Notes: generated by a model from the letters alone, not told the origin. A stretch of 39,661 nt of DNA from Marinobacter sp. (GCA_029264995.1 JAJUKC010000016.1:1-39661), one strand, 5' to 3'. Counted from the stretch's first letter, positions 16,323-24,717 are shown. Numbers and translations: made by a program.

Positions 16323-16517
16323 ATGACTCAGAACCATATCGCAACCGTTAAACCGCTGCCGTCCAGTATCCTCCACAACAGTACTGAGGTCAGGCGCCAG
16401 TATACCCGCGCTGCCGCAAGGCAGGCGATGCAGTTTATCAGCCGCAAGGTGCGAATTTTCAATCGCAAAGCGGTAGCCGTGGCGCAGGATATGCCCCAGA
16501 TTCAGGGCGGTCACTGA
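16323..16517 (+). CDS. small basic hypothetical protein
   Basis: A 64-residue frame with an excellent ribosome site (AGGAGGAAGG ending seven bases before the ATG) and a strong terminator 34 bases after the stop, which together argue for a real transcript. The product is basic and rich in Arg/Gln/Ala (RRQYTRAAARQAMQFISRKV, then RIFNRKAVAVAQDMPQ), with no membrane segment. I do not recognise a family. It is divergent from the LysR regulator, 127 bases between starts, and may be regulated by it. Confidence 0.6.
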   Translation: MTQNHIATVKPLPSSILHNSTEVRRQYTRAAARQAMQFISRKVRIFNRKAVAVAQDMPQIQGGH

Positions 16518-16550
16518 AATAGACTGCACACCTTTCGGGGTTGCTGAATA

Positions 16551-16588
16551 AAAAAAACGCCGGCATGTTTCCATGCCGGCGTTTTTTT
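16551..16588. terminator. bidirectional rho-independent terminator
   Basis: A perfect 17-bp inverted repeat (A7 followed by CGCCGGCATG, mirrored as CATGCCGGCG and T7) around a TTTC loop. A-tract on one side and T-tract on the other allow use in both directions: it serves the small gene ending at 16517 and the convergent acyl-CoA ligase ending at 16605. Confidence 0.95.
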
Positions 16589-16604
16589 GTCCGGTTGTGC
16601 CTGG

Positions 16605-18287
16605 TCAAAATTCCCAGATCACTTTGCGTTTCTGCTCGAACCACTCGTTCATCTTGCGGTTGTAGAAATCCTCGATGACATTGCGTTTGATCTTCATGGT
16701 TGGTGTCAGCACCCCGTTTTCCATGGTCCAGGGTTCACGCACCACTACCACAAAGGCCACCTTTTCGTGAGACTCACACTCCGCATTCACGGAATCCAGT
16801 TCATCCGCCAGCTCTTGTTCCAGCTCGCTGTGACTGCCTCCCCGCTCCAGTTCATCGCGGGCTTCCTCGGAAAGCAGTACCATCAGGCACGGCTGGGGCT
16901 GGTTGGCACCGGCCACACACACCACTTCCGCCTTGGGGTGATTGAACCGGTTCTCGATCGGCACCGGCACCACGTATTTCCCCTTTGAGGTTTTGAACAG
17001 GTCTTTTACCCGCCCGGTAATGCGCAGGCATCCATCACGGTCAATTTCACCCATGTCACCGGTTTTGAGAAAACCGTCATCCGTCAGATCTTCCCGGGTT
17101 TTTTCCTCGTTCTTGTAATAACCGAGCATCTGGCCCGGGCTCCTCACCTGAACCTCGCCTCCTTCCCCGATTCGATGCTCAACGCCCGGGTTGGCCATAC
17201 CAACGGTGCCCACCTTGGCCTGGCCCGGACGGTTGGCATGGGAATAGCCGAAGTTTTCGGACATGCCGTAGACCTCCAGCAATTCCAGACCAAGGCTCCG
17301 GTACCAGCCGATGATCTCTGCCGAGAGCGGAGCCGCACCGGTGAGTGCCGCCCGGCAATGATCCAGCCCCAGCTGTTTGAGCACCTTTTTCTTAACCAGC
17401 GTGTTCAGAATGGGGATATTGAACAGCAGTTTCTGCTTCTTCGGCGGCAACTTCGCATTCACCCCCAGGTAGAATTTCATCCACAGGCGAGGCACCGAGA
17501 AAAACAGGGTTGGGCGGGCCCGCTGCAGATCCTCCTGGAAGGTATCCAGCGAGTTGGCAAAATACAGATGGAAACCGTAATACAGCGACTGAGTCTCTAC
17601 CGCCGCCCGCTCGGCCACATGGGCCAGGGGCAGATAGGACAACATACGTTCGCTGGCCGAGACGGGGAATAGCTGCTGCAGCCCGTCGGCAACCGAAATC
17701 ATGGTCCGGAAGCTGTGCATCACGCCTTTCGGCCGCCCGGTGCTGCCAGAGGTATAGACGATAGTCGCCAAATCATCGGGATCAGGCATTTTGGGCTTTG
17801 CCGGGGACTGTTCGGCAATGATGTCCAGCCATTTCGGCGTGTCGTCCCGGGGTGATAACGGCAGCGAGATAATGGGCAATTGCTCGGGAATATGGCCCTT
17901 GATGTCGTGCCAGCCATCGGCCGTGCCATCGAGTTTGCCGAGAAACAGCAGTTGCGCTTCACTGTGGTCCAGAATATAGACCGCGGTCTCGCCGTTCAGG
18001 GTAGGATAGAGAGGCACACTGACGTACCCTGCCGCCCAGATGGCCAGATCGGCCAGAATCCAGTGGGCGCTGTTTTTGCCCAGAATCCCGATATTGCTTC
18101 GCTGCGGCAGCCCCAGCGTGTTCAGGTGGGCGGCCATGCGCGACACCTGATCGGCGGCCTCACGCCAGGTAATATCTTTAACACGCCCGTCCGGGTAGGG
18201 CTGGGTCAAATAGACGTTGTCGGGGGTATGCTCGGCCCAGTAATAAAGACAATGCAGCGAAGTCTGCTTGTTCGGATCTACGGCCAT
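16605..18287 (-). CDS. long-chain acyl-CoA ligase (AMP-forming)
   Basis: A 560-residue ANL-superfamily enzyme, activating a fatty or other carboxylic acid with ATP and CoA. Motifs: P-loop YTSGSTGRPKGVM (178-190), the A4/A5-type VYGMSENFGYSHANRPGQAK, the A7 motif LKTGDMGEIDRDG and A8 RVKDLFKTSKGKYVVPVPIE. The acyl substrate cannot be read from sequence. Of the long ACSL/FadD15-type by the PLAHVAERA segment. ATG at 18287 with AAGGA upstream. Shares a bidirectional terminator with the convergent small gene. Complete. Confidence 0.9.
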   Translation of the reverse strand: MAVDPNKQTSLHCLYYWAEHTPDNVYLTQPYPDGRVKDITWREAADQVSRMAAHLNTLGLPQRSNIGILGKNSAHWILADLAIWAAGYVSVPLYPTLNGETAVYILDHSEAQLLFLGKLDGTADGWHDIKGHIPEQLPIISLPLSPRDDTPKWLDIIAEQSPAKPKMPDPDDLATIVYTSGSTGRPKGVMHSFRTMISVADGLQQLFPVSASERMLSYLPLAHVAERAAVETQSLYYGFHLYFANSLDTFQEDLQRARPTLFFSVPRLWMKFYLGVNAKLPPKKQKLLFNIPILNTLVKKKVLKQLGLDHCRAALTGAAPLSAEIIGWYRSLGLELLEVYGMSENFGYSHANRPGQAKVGTVGMANPGVEHRIGEGGEVQVRSPGQMLGYYKNEEKTREDLTDDGFLKTGDMGEIDRDGCLRITGRVKDLFKTSKGKYVVPVPIENRFNHPKAEVVCVAGANQPQPCLMVLLSEEARDELERGGSHSELEQELADELDSVNAECESHEKVAFVVVVREPWTMENGVLTPTMKIKRNVIEDFYNRKMNEWFEQKRKVIWEF

Positions 18288-18395
18288 TGTGCGTCCTTGT
18301 TATTGTTTTCTTCCTCTCCATACTAGCCAACTTTCCGGCCCCCTCAATAGCAATAACAATCCCGGTGATTGGCCGTTTAGCTCGAATCTGGGACC

Positions 18396-18419
18396 TGTCA
18401 CGCAAAATTCTTCGTGACA
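18396..18419. promoter_or_regulatory. operator-like dyad upstream of a small membrane-protein gene
   Basis: Inverted repeat TGTCACG-N10-CGTGACA. Its right arm overlaps CGTGAC, which sits 17 bases before a TAGATT hexamer and could be a -35 element for the gene at 18485. The layout suits a repressor site; the protein is unknown. It also lies 109 bases upstream of the divergent ligase start. Confidence 0.4.
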
Positions 18420-18484
18420 TCCGTCAAGTCTGGTCTAGATTGAGAGGTGCAGCGTACAGATTGTCATCACCTCAGGAGGTCGTT

Positions 18485-18592
18485 ATGAAATCGTCAACGC
18501 GCTCTGTTCTGATCTTTCCGGCCTGGGCCCTGATTCTGGTCGGTTCCGGTGCCTTCCTCTACAGCGCCTGGGCAGGCATGCTCGGTTCCTGA
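18485..18592 (+). CDS. 35-residue single-pass membrane protein
   Basis: A very short frame with a perfect AGGAGGT ribosome site six bases before the ATG. After a polar start (KSSTRS) almost the whole product is one hydrophobic helix (VLIFPAWALILVGSGAFLYS) and it ends AWAGMLGS. Gene signals are good; no family recognised. It fills the gap between the ligase and the Lrp regulator, ending 11 bases before the convergent Lrp stop. Confidence 0.6.
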   Translation: MKSSTRSVLIFPAWALILVGSGAFLYSAWAGMLGS

Positions 18593-18603
18593 CTTTACAA
18601 ACG

Positions 18604-19032
18604 CTATCGTCTGAAGCGGGTTTCCAGCACGACGGCCGAATTGGTTCGTTCGACGCCTTCGAGATTGCCAATGTCGTCCAGCACCTTGCTCAACTCCTCC
18701 AGGGTGCGGGCCTGGACGATCGCAATCAGGTCGTATTCCCCACTCACAGCAAACAACTGCGCCACCTGGCTGATGCGTTCCAGCTCCGTGTTGGTTCGGG
18801 CGGTCAGTTTCTGCCGAACCTTGATAGACACATGGGCTTCCACCTGCCCTTCCAGATAATCCCCTCCCAGGATCACCGAATAGCCGCGAATGACACCGCT
18901 GGCCTCCAGCCTGGCAATACGGTTCTGAATCGTTGATCGGGACACGTGCAGTGCTTTGGCCAGTTCGGTCACACTCGTACGGGCATTGCGCCGAAGCAGG
19001 GCAAGCAGTTTCTGATCGCGACTTTCTGTCAT
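18604..19032 (-). CDS. Lrp/AsnC family regulator
   Basis: A 142-residue regulator. The N-terminal helix-turn-helix covers residues 4-50 (LLALLRRNARTSVTELAKAL, HVSRSTIQNRIARLEASGVI). The RAM/AsnC effector-binding domain follows (AHVSIKVRQKL, LFAVSGEYDLIAIVQA, EGVERTNSAVVLETRFRR). The ATG at 19032 gives the standard length; the upstream open frame crosses the promoter region. It is divergent from astA, 115 bases apart, so it plausibly controls astA in response to an amino acid. Confidence 0.92.
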   Translation of the reverse strand: MTESRDQKLLALLRRNARTSVTELAKALHVSRSTIQNRIARLEASGVIRGYSVILGGDYLEGQVEAHVSIKVRQKLTARTNTELERISQVAQLFAVSGEYDLIAIVQARTLEELSKVLDDIGNLEGVERTNSAVVLETRFRR

Positions 19033-19147
19033 TTTGATCCCTTGAGTTATCATTTCGAAAAAATCATAGATCACTTCGATCATTCTGGCACTGCAAACCG
19101 GCGGCTTACGCACTCATACTGATAAAAAACAATTTTGAGGTGCCGCC

Positions 19148-20248
19148 ATGATTATTCGCCCGGTTCGTCATGACGACCTGAACGATCTGTACGAGATAGC
19201 CTGCGAGTCCGGCCCGGGATTTACTTCCCTGATGCCGGACAAAGACCGGCTATCCCGAAAAATTGAGGGCTCAATTCGTAGCTTCCGCTCACAGGCCGTC
19301 GACCACAGCGAACAACGCTATCTGTTTGTGCTTGAAGAGGAGACTTCCGGGCAGATCATGGGTACAACCGGCATTACCTCTGGAACCGGCCGGTCGCAAC
19401 CGCTTTACCATTTTCGCCACAGCACCCTCACTCATCACTCCAGAGAGTTGGGGCTCCGGCGCTCCGTGGGCGCGCTCACCCGCTGCGTGCACTATCGGAA
19501 CTGTACGGAGTTCTGTTCACTGTATCTGCGCCCGGCTTTTCGCCGCGCCAATGCCGGCAAATTACTCTCCAAAGTCCGCTTCGCCTTCATCGCCCAACAT
19601 CTGGACCGCTTTCCGAACCTGGCCATTGCCCAGATGCGGGGTGTGGCCGATGAACACGGCCAGTCGCCCTTCTGGGACTGGCTGCGGGATCACTTTATTG
19701 ATCTGGATTTCAGCCAGGTCACGCAACTGGCGGGTGCCGGTTCACTGGACTTCGTCGAGGACCTGATGCCCTCATTACCGCTCTACACTCATTTGGTGAG
19801 CAACCCGGCCCGGGCTGTCATCGGTCAGGTGCATCCGGACACCAGGCCCGCGCTGGCCATGCTCAAGGCAGAGGGGTTCCGCCATCGGGGAATGGTGGAT
19901 CTGTTTGATGCCGGCCCCACAGTGGAATGCCGCACGGATAGCATTAGCAGTGTCCGTGAATCTGCTCTGGTGTCGGCAGACATCGGAAGAATCACAAACC
20001 AACACCTTACAGACACAGGCCATCCGGTGCTTGTGGCCAATACCGGGCTTGAGGATTTTCGCGCGATGGTTGTGAATACAGACGTTCATGCCCTGGCCAG
20101 CGGCCGGATCGAGCTGTCAACCAAGCAGGCCGATGCACTGGGCCTCAGCGTGGGCGCATCGGTACGAACCCTGCCCCTGGGCCAGCAAGCCATTCCGGCG
20201 GCCTCAACCCATGTCACAGATTCAGCGGAGGTTCACTATGCACTCTGA
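19148..20248 (+). CDS. astA: arginine N-succinyltransferase (AstA)
   Basis: First step of the arginine succinyltransferase pathway: succinyl-CoA + L-arginine to N2-succinylarginine, cytosolic. The 366-residue protein has the family's N-terminus (IIRPVRHDDLNDLYEIACES, PGFTSLMPDKDRL) and conserved RELGLRRSVGALTR, CSLYLRPAFRRANAGKLLSK, PFWDWLRDHFIDLDF and LPLYTHLV blocks. The C-terminus is a little longer than typical (about 340-350). A short GAGG site precedes the ATG. The other ast genes (C, D, B, E) are not in this window. Its 3' end overlaps the next gene by 11 bases. Confidence 0.92.
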   Translation: MIIRPVRHDDLNDLYEIACESGPGFTSLMPDKDRLSRKIEGSIRSFRSQAVDHSEQRYLFVLEEETSGQIMGTTGITSGTGRSQPLYHFRHSTLTHHSRELGLRRSVGALTRCVHYRNCTEFCSLYLRPAFRRANAGKLLSKVRFAFIAQHLDRFPNLAIAQMRGVADEHGQSPFWDWLRDHFIDLDFSQVTQLAGAGSLDFVEDLMPSLPLYTHLVSNPARAVIGQVHPDTRPALAMLKAEGFRHRGMVDLFDAGPTVECRTDSISSVRESALVSADIGRITNQHLTDTGHPVLVANTGLEDFRAMVVNTDVHALASGRIELSTKQADALGLSVGASVRTLPLGQQAIPAASTHVTDSAEVHYAL

Positions 20249-21038
20249 CGTCGACACCCTGTTTCGCGCGCTCTGGGAGAACTACCGGGCCGTAACGCCT
20301 TCGGCGGATCGCATTCATGGCCTGCTGGCCGAGCGCGAGAACACCGCCATCGTGAATGATCACATCGCCCTGAGAACCTTCAACCTGGCGCCGGTGGGTC
20401 TGGACGCCCTGGCTGCGCACTTCCTGGCGTTAGGTTACCAACCTGGTGGCGAATACCATTTTGAAGCCAAGAAGCTCTATGCCCGGCATTATGAGCACCC
20501 GGACCCGGAGGTACCGAAAGTGTTCATCTCCGAACTACTGGTGGAACAATGCTCTGACCAACTGCAAACGGTGGTGCAGCGTCTCGTCGACCAGATCGAT
20601 CCGAAAGCCGTCCAGACGGATGACTTTCTCTACTCGGGCCGGCACTGGACTCTGGATTACTCAACCTATCGACAGTTGCTTGAGGAAAGTGAATACGCAG
20701 GCTGGCTGGCAGCCTGGGGCTATCGTGCCAACCACTTTACCGTGAGCATCAACCATCTGGACACAATTCACTCGGTACCGGAGATCAACACACTGCTGAA
20801 GGAACAGGGGTTTTCCGTGAACGCCAGTGGCGGCGAAGTGAAAGGCTCACCGCAGGACTGCCTGGAACAGTCGTCGACCATGGCCGACCGCGTTACCGCG
20901 CATTTCACCGATCAGGACGCGGTCATTCCGAGCTGCTTCTACGAATTTGCCAAGCGCTATCCAATGGCCAACGGCGAACTCTATAGCGGTTTCGTAGCGG
21001 CCTCCGCCGATCGCATTTTCGAGAGCACTCACAGTTAG
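20238..21038 (+). CDS. DUF1338 protein, 2-oxoadipate dioxygenase/decarboxylase-like
   Basis: A 266-residue member of the DUF1338 family, whose longer relative HglS converts 2-oxoadipate to 2-hydroxyglutarate and CO2 using iron. Candidate metal ligands are His42 (NDHIALRTF), His166 (RANHFTVSINHL) and Glu236 (CFYEFAKRYP), matching the His-His-Glu arrangement. An arginine and a basic patch (RHYEHPD) are also present. This is the short form; its true substrate is not established. The ATG at 20238 lies inside the end of astA, with GGAGG-like bases (GCGGAGG) just upstream, indicating translational coupling and a shared role in amino acid breakdown. Confidence 0.85.
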   Translation: MHSDVDTLFRALWENYRAVTPSADRIHGLLAERENTAIVNDHIALRTFNLAPVGLDALAAHFLALGYQPGGEYHFEAKKLYARHYEHPDPEVPKVFISELLVEQCSDQLQTVVQRLVDQIDPKAVQTDDFLYSGRHWTLDYSTYRQLLEESEYAGWLAAWGYRANHFTVSINHLDTIHSVPEINTLLKEQGFSVNASGGEVKGSPQDCLEQSSTMADRVTAHFTDQDAVIPSCFYEFAKRYPMANGELYSGFVAASADRIFESTHS

Positions 21039-21061
21039 TATCCGGGCAACGAGGGAGGGCT

Positions 21062-21291
21062 TCAGGGCCAGCCCTCCTCACCCAGCAGAGGAACAAAGCG
21101 TACATCGCCATAGCTCTCATGCTCATACTCGGAATCCGACACCCGGGTGATGCAGAGCAGCTCCTGAGCGCCACTCTCAGCGCCCACCGGAATCACCAGC
21201 CGGCCGCCGACGGCCAGCTGTTGCTTGAGGGTCGCCGGCGCCGGACCATGGCCCGTCGCAGGTCACTCAGATCCTGTCCGTCTTTGTTCAT
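21062..21291 (-). pseudogene. protein-L-isoaspartate methyltransferase gene, middle deleted
   Basis: The start region is intact: GAGGAGGGG, then ATG at 21291 and MNKDGQDLSDLRRAMV, a normal PCMT opening. After about 16 codons the family continues in a different frame with its C-terminus: ATLKQQLAVGGRLVIPVG, then AESGAQELLCITRV and YGDVRFVPLLGEEGW, ending at a TGA (21062). Everything between (about 130 residues with the SAM-binding site) is missing; the junction is near 21237-21249 and shifts the frame, so translation from the ATG stops after about 32 residues. Plainly a broken gene. Confidence 0.75.
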
Positions 21292-21467
21292 AAGGCGCCC
21301 CTCCTCATGATTACCTGTCGTTACAAAGGCATAACTTTTTTACAACAGTGCGAAAACCAAAGACTGACTACTTTTTAACCACAGGTTACTCCCGATACCG
21401 ACACAGGAGAACCAGACAACAACAAAAAGATCAGGGCCCACAAACCGGCCCGAATGGAGCGCAGACC

Positions 21468-22133
21468 ATGTCAACATCCGTTGATCATCTTCAGGAACGT
21501 ACCCAGGACGCCAGCGACCTGCTAACGGACATCGTGCCCTCGGCCATTACACTCGCCACCATGCTGCGCCACCGGAAAATGGCAGCCTGGTTGCGGGAAG
21601 AATTTGATGGCTACGCCGACAAAGACAAAGCCCCGCCCTACCGACGCGACCTGCCCGGCCACATTGTTGCCAAATCTCCCCAATGCGGCTGGATTCCGGC
21701 ACCGGTGGATGAGCGCCAGACCGCGGAATACGGCCATCTGGATCTTCCGGAAGGCATCAAGGCCCTGGAACAGGTGTGCCTGAACTGCAAGAAAGGCAAC
21801 GGACATCGGGTGTTGCTGGAGAAAGACGACATGGCGCTTGTGCAAAAACAGATCATTCTGAAGGCGGAACTGGCGATCAATATCAGCCGGGAAGTGTACT
21901 GCCGCCTGTTGCGAACCATCCGCTCGGCGATCTACCTCTGGACAGAATCCCTGACTGACGCTGGCATGACCGGGGAGCACAACCACTACAGCCCGGAAGA
22001 ACGCAAAACCGTGGAGCACCTCGACACCCCTGAGGCTTTCTGGCGCCAGGCCATGGAGCAGGTGGATGAGCTGCCCGTGCCCGATGTCAGGGAACTGGGG
22101 TTCCTTGAGCGTATGTTTGGTCGCGCCGGCTAA
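21468..22133 (+). CDS. AbiTii-domain protein
   Basis: A 221-residue cytosolic protein. Residues about 15-60 (DIVPSAITLATMLRHRKMAA, WLREEFDGYADK, then PPYRRDLPGHI) follow the pattern of the AbiTii domain (helix, W-x-x-x-E-x-x-GY, then a P-x-YR), which is associated with predicted abortive-infection toxins. A CLNCKKGNGH segment around residue 102 could bind metal. The remainder is helical and unassigned. ATG at 21468 with TGGAGC upstream. No partner antitoxin or other defence gene is adjacent; it stands alone between a broken PCMT gene and an L,D-transpeptidase. A defence role is inferred from the domain only. Confidence 0.6.
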   Translation: MSTSVDHLQERTQDASDLLTDIVPSAITLATMLRHRKMAAWLREEFDGYADKDKAPPYRRDLPGHIVAKSPQCGWIPAPVDERQTAEYGHLDLPEGIKALEQVCLNCKKGNGHRVLLEKDDMALVQKQIILKAELAINISREVYCRLLRTIRSAIYLWTESLTDAGMTGEHNHYSPEERKTVEHLDTPEAFWRQAMEQVDELPVPDVRELGFLERMFGRAG

Positions 22134-22295
22134 GACTCAGCCATCGCCGCCCGGCGGATCGGGCGGCTGAAGCCAACTGCGCTTTGCCCATACCGGGATT
22201 GAACGATCAGGCTATACTGCCGTCAGATGGGCAGCCCCGGTATTACAGAAACTGCGGGGCCAGCCATTGATCGTATACGACAATGGAGGCGCAGA

Positions 22296-23954
22296 ATGCA
22301 GGAGGCACGTTACGCACTCACCCTACCCTGGCTGTTCGCGGCCCTTCTGTTTGTGTGTACAGCCAAGGCCCAGGGCAATGACGGGCTGATCAACCGCATT
22401 GAAGCCCTGCAGGCTGGCTACCCGGTATCAGTGCTGGAATCCCGGCTATATGCCAAGGAAGCACTGACGCGATTCTACGAAGCCAGAGAGTACACGCTGG
22501 CCTGGGAGGACAGGCGCAATCGACAAGAACTGCTCGAAGCCATTCGGGAAGTGGCTGATGACGGCCTCAACCCCGGCGACTACCACTACGAGACCCTTGC
22601 AGCACTCGCCCTGAAAGACCTGAATGACAGCGCCGAGGAATTACAGACCGACCTTGACCTTGTGCTCTCTGATGCTTTCCTGCTGCTGGCTTCCCACCTC
22701 CACCATGGCAAGGTCAACCCCACGACCATCCATGCGGAATGGACTGCCAACCGCCAGCAACGGGAGATGCAGCCAATTTTGGCCGAAGCCCTGGCCAGCA
22801 GCACCGTCTACACCACCCTGCAAGACCTGAAACCTCGCTCTGCCGCCTATCATCAGCTGGTACAACGACGCAAAGAGCTGAATGAACTTATCAGCGCAGA
22901 CTGGCCAGCTATCGCTTCGGGGCCGAGCATCCGACCAGGCGATACAGATAGCCGGATACCCGACATTCGTCGCCGCCTGGAACTGTTGGGCGACCTCTCG
23001 GGCGACCCACTGGAAGATGCCAACCGCGAACAATACGACGACGCCCTCGCCACTGCGATCCCGTTGTTCCAGGCACGTCACGGCCTGGAGCCAGACGGAA
23101 TCGTTGGTCGAAACACCCTGGCGGCGCTGAACCTGTTGCCCCTGGAACGGATATACCGCCTGGACGCCAACCTGGAACGTTGGCGGTGGCTACCAGAATC
23201 CCTGGGAGAAACCTATGTAGTCGTCAACATTGCTGGCTTTGAACTGGTGCTGGTAGAAAACGGCGAGCAGGTGCATCGCCAACGGGTAATTGTCGGCAGG
23301 CCCTACCGGCAGACGCCAGTATTCAGCGACCGCATTCGCTACCTGGTGTTCAACCCGACCTGGACGGTACCCAGGAAGCTGATGATTGAAGACCAGTTGC
23401 CGATCATCCGCTCTGATCCGGAATACCTGGATCGCCTGGGTTTCAAAGTTTTCATGGGCTGGGGCGCAAACCAGAGCGAAGTCGACCCAGCAGAAATCGA
23501 CTGGACGGAACTCTCGAAGAACAACTTTCCCTACCAGCTGGTTCAGCAACCCGGACCACAAAATGCGCTTGGCCAGGTCAAATTCATGTTCCCCAACCAG
23601 TACGATATTTACCTGCACGATACACCGGCGCAATCGTTGTTCAGCCGTCTGGACCGAACCCTGAGCTCCGGCTGCATCCGGCTGGAACGCCCCTTTGAGC
23701 TGGCGGAGCAATTATTGGCAAACACCAACGGATGGAACATGAACCGTATTGAGCAGACCCTGGCAACCGCCGAACCGGCAACCGTGGTGCTAGCGCAGCC
23801 TGTGCCTGTGTATCTGCAATACTGGACCACCTGGATTGATCAGGCCGGCATTCTCCAGTTCCGCAACGATGTGTATGATCGTGACCACCGTTTGCTGCAG
23901 GCACTGCGTGCAGATTCTGAGGGTGAAGCGTCACTGACACCAAGGAGCCTCTGA
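22296..23954 (+). CDS. L,D-transpeptidase, YcbB/LdtD type
   Basis: Periplasmic enzyme forming 3-3 cross-links in peptidoglycan. The 552-residue protein has a signal segment (LTLPWLFAALLFVCTAKAQ), a scaffold domain, a peptidoglycan-binding domain (about 210-270: RRRLELLGDL..., FQARHGLEPDGIVGRNTLAA) and a YkuD catalytic domain whose conserved end reads YLHDTPAQSLFSRLDRTLSSG then CIR, with nucleophile Cys460. ATG at 22296 has TGGAGG upstream. Its last base is shared with the start of the following lipoprotein gene (TGATG), so the two are co-translated. Confidence 0.93.
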   Translation: MQEARYALTLPWLFAALLFVCTAKAQGNDGLINRIEALQAGYPVSVLESRLYAKEALTRFYEAREYTLAWEDRRNRQELLEAIREVADDGLNPGDYHYETLAALALKDLNDSAEELQTDLDLVLSDAFLLLASHLHHGKVNPTTIHAEWTANRQQREMQPILAEALASSTVYTTLQDLKPRSAAYHQLVQRRKELNELISADWPAIASGPSIRPGDTDSRIPDIRRRLELLGDLSGDPLEDANREQYDDALATAIPLFQARHGLEPDGIVGRNTLAALNLLPLERIYRLDANLERWRWLPESLGETYVVVNIAGFELVLVENGEQVHRQRVIVGRPYRQTPVFSDRIRYLVFNPTWTVPRKLMIEDQLPIIRSDPEYLDRLGFKVFMGWGANQSEVDPAEIDWTELSKNNFPYQLVQQPGPQNALGQVKFMFPNQYDIYLHDTPAQSLFSRLDRTLSSGCIRLERPFELAEQLLANTNGWNMNRIEQTLATAEPATVVLAQPVPVYLQYWTTWIDQAGILQFRNDVYDRDHRLLQALRADSEGEASLTPRSL

Positions 23955-24409
23955 TGAGACTGAAGCTTACAATGCTGGCGATCTTGGCCATCGCACTGTC
24001 CGCTTGCCAGAACCTTCCAGATGCAAAGGAAGGAGCCAACCGTAAAGTTGTTTTTCTCAAGGCCACACACTGCCTGGAGGAACCCGTCGGCGACCAGGAT
24101 CGTATTCATTTTGGCCCCTGCCTGAAGATTACCGACATCAATGGAGAAGCGCCGACCGTGCGCAGCGACGGCTTTATCGAGCTGCCCGTTGCCCGGCCAA
24201 TGACCATCGGCACCAGCTGTGTCTACCGCCATGCCGATGGCACGCCCATTCCTGCAACCGTGGGCACCGCTGAGTTTCAGGTGGATAGCACCACGTTTCC
24301 GGATGGCGGCCAGCGTTGGTACCTACATGCCCACGAGCAGGCACGAGGTGTCGTTGGCTGTCAGCCAACGCTCTCCACGTCGGTGTTTCCGACCCGAAAA
24401 ACGGACTGA
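23954..24409 (+). CDS. small lipoprotein coupled to L,D-transpeptidase
   Basis: A 151-residue lipoprotein with lipobox cysteine at residue 18 (IALSAC). The mature part contains four further cysteines (THCLEE, FGPCLKI, TSCVYRH, VGCQPT), likely two disulfides in the periplasm. No family recognised. Its ATG overlaps the transpeptidase stop by one base; the tight coupling suggests a cell-wall related or accessory role, which is inference. Confidence 0.75.
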   Translation: MRLKLTMLAILAIALSACQNLPDAKEGANRKVVFLKATHCLEEPVGDQDRIHFGPCLKITDINGEAPTVRSDGFIELPVARPMTIGTSCVYRHADGTPIPATVGTAEFQVDSTTFPDGGQRWYLHAHEQARGVVGCQPTLSTSVFPTRKTD

Positions 24410-24538
24410 CAAGAACCCTATTGCGGCGATGGCCAAATAACGGGGCCGTTACCATCCCTCCACAAAGCCCGCTGAAAATTGCGTACCGGGAAGCCCTGTG
24501 CCACGGTTAAAGCGTAACCCTTGAATGGAGGACAGGAA

Positions 24539-24715
24539 ATGCTCTATTGGGCTATTGTTTGTCTCGTTATTGCAGTGATCGCAGGAATTCTGGGTTTCGG
24601 CGGTATCGCAGGAACGGCTGCCAGCTTCGCGAAGATACTGTTTTTCATCTTCCTGGTGCTTCTGGTAGTGTCGCTGGTCTTTAACGCCCTGCGCGGTAAG
24701 GGGCCAAAGGTATAG
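24539..24715 (+). CDS. DUF1328 small membrane protein
   Basis: A 58-residue protein with two hydrophobic helices and the DUF1328 (YtjA) signature: [40 protein letters not shown] and a basic end. Function unknown; often stress induced in relatives. The ATG at 24539 is preceded by GGAGGACAGGAA. The upstream ATG at 24521 has no conserved sequence. Stop is two bases from the convergent exporter stop. Confidence 0.92.
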   Translation: MLYWAIVCLVIAVIAGILGFGGIAGTAASFAKILFFIFLVLLVVSLVFNALRGKGPKV

Positions 24716-24717
24716 CA

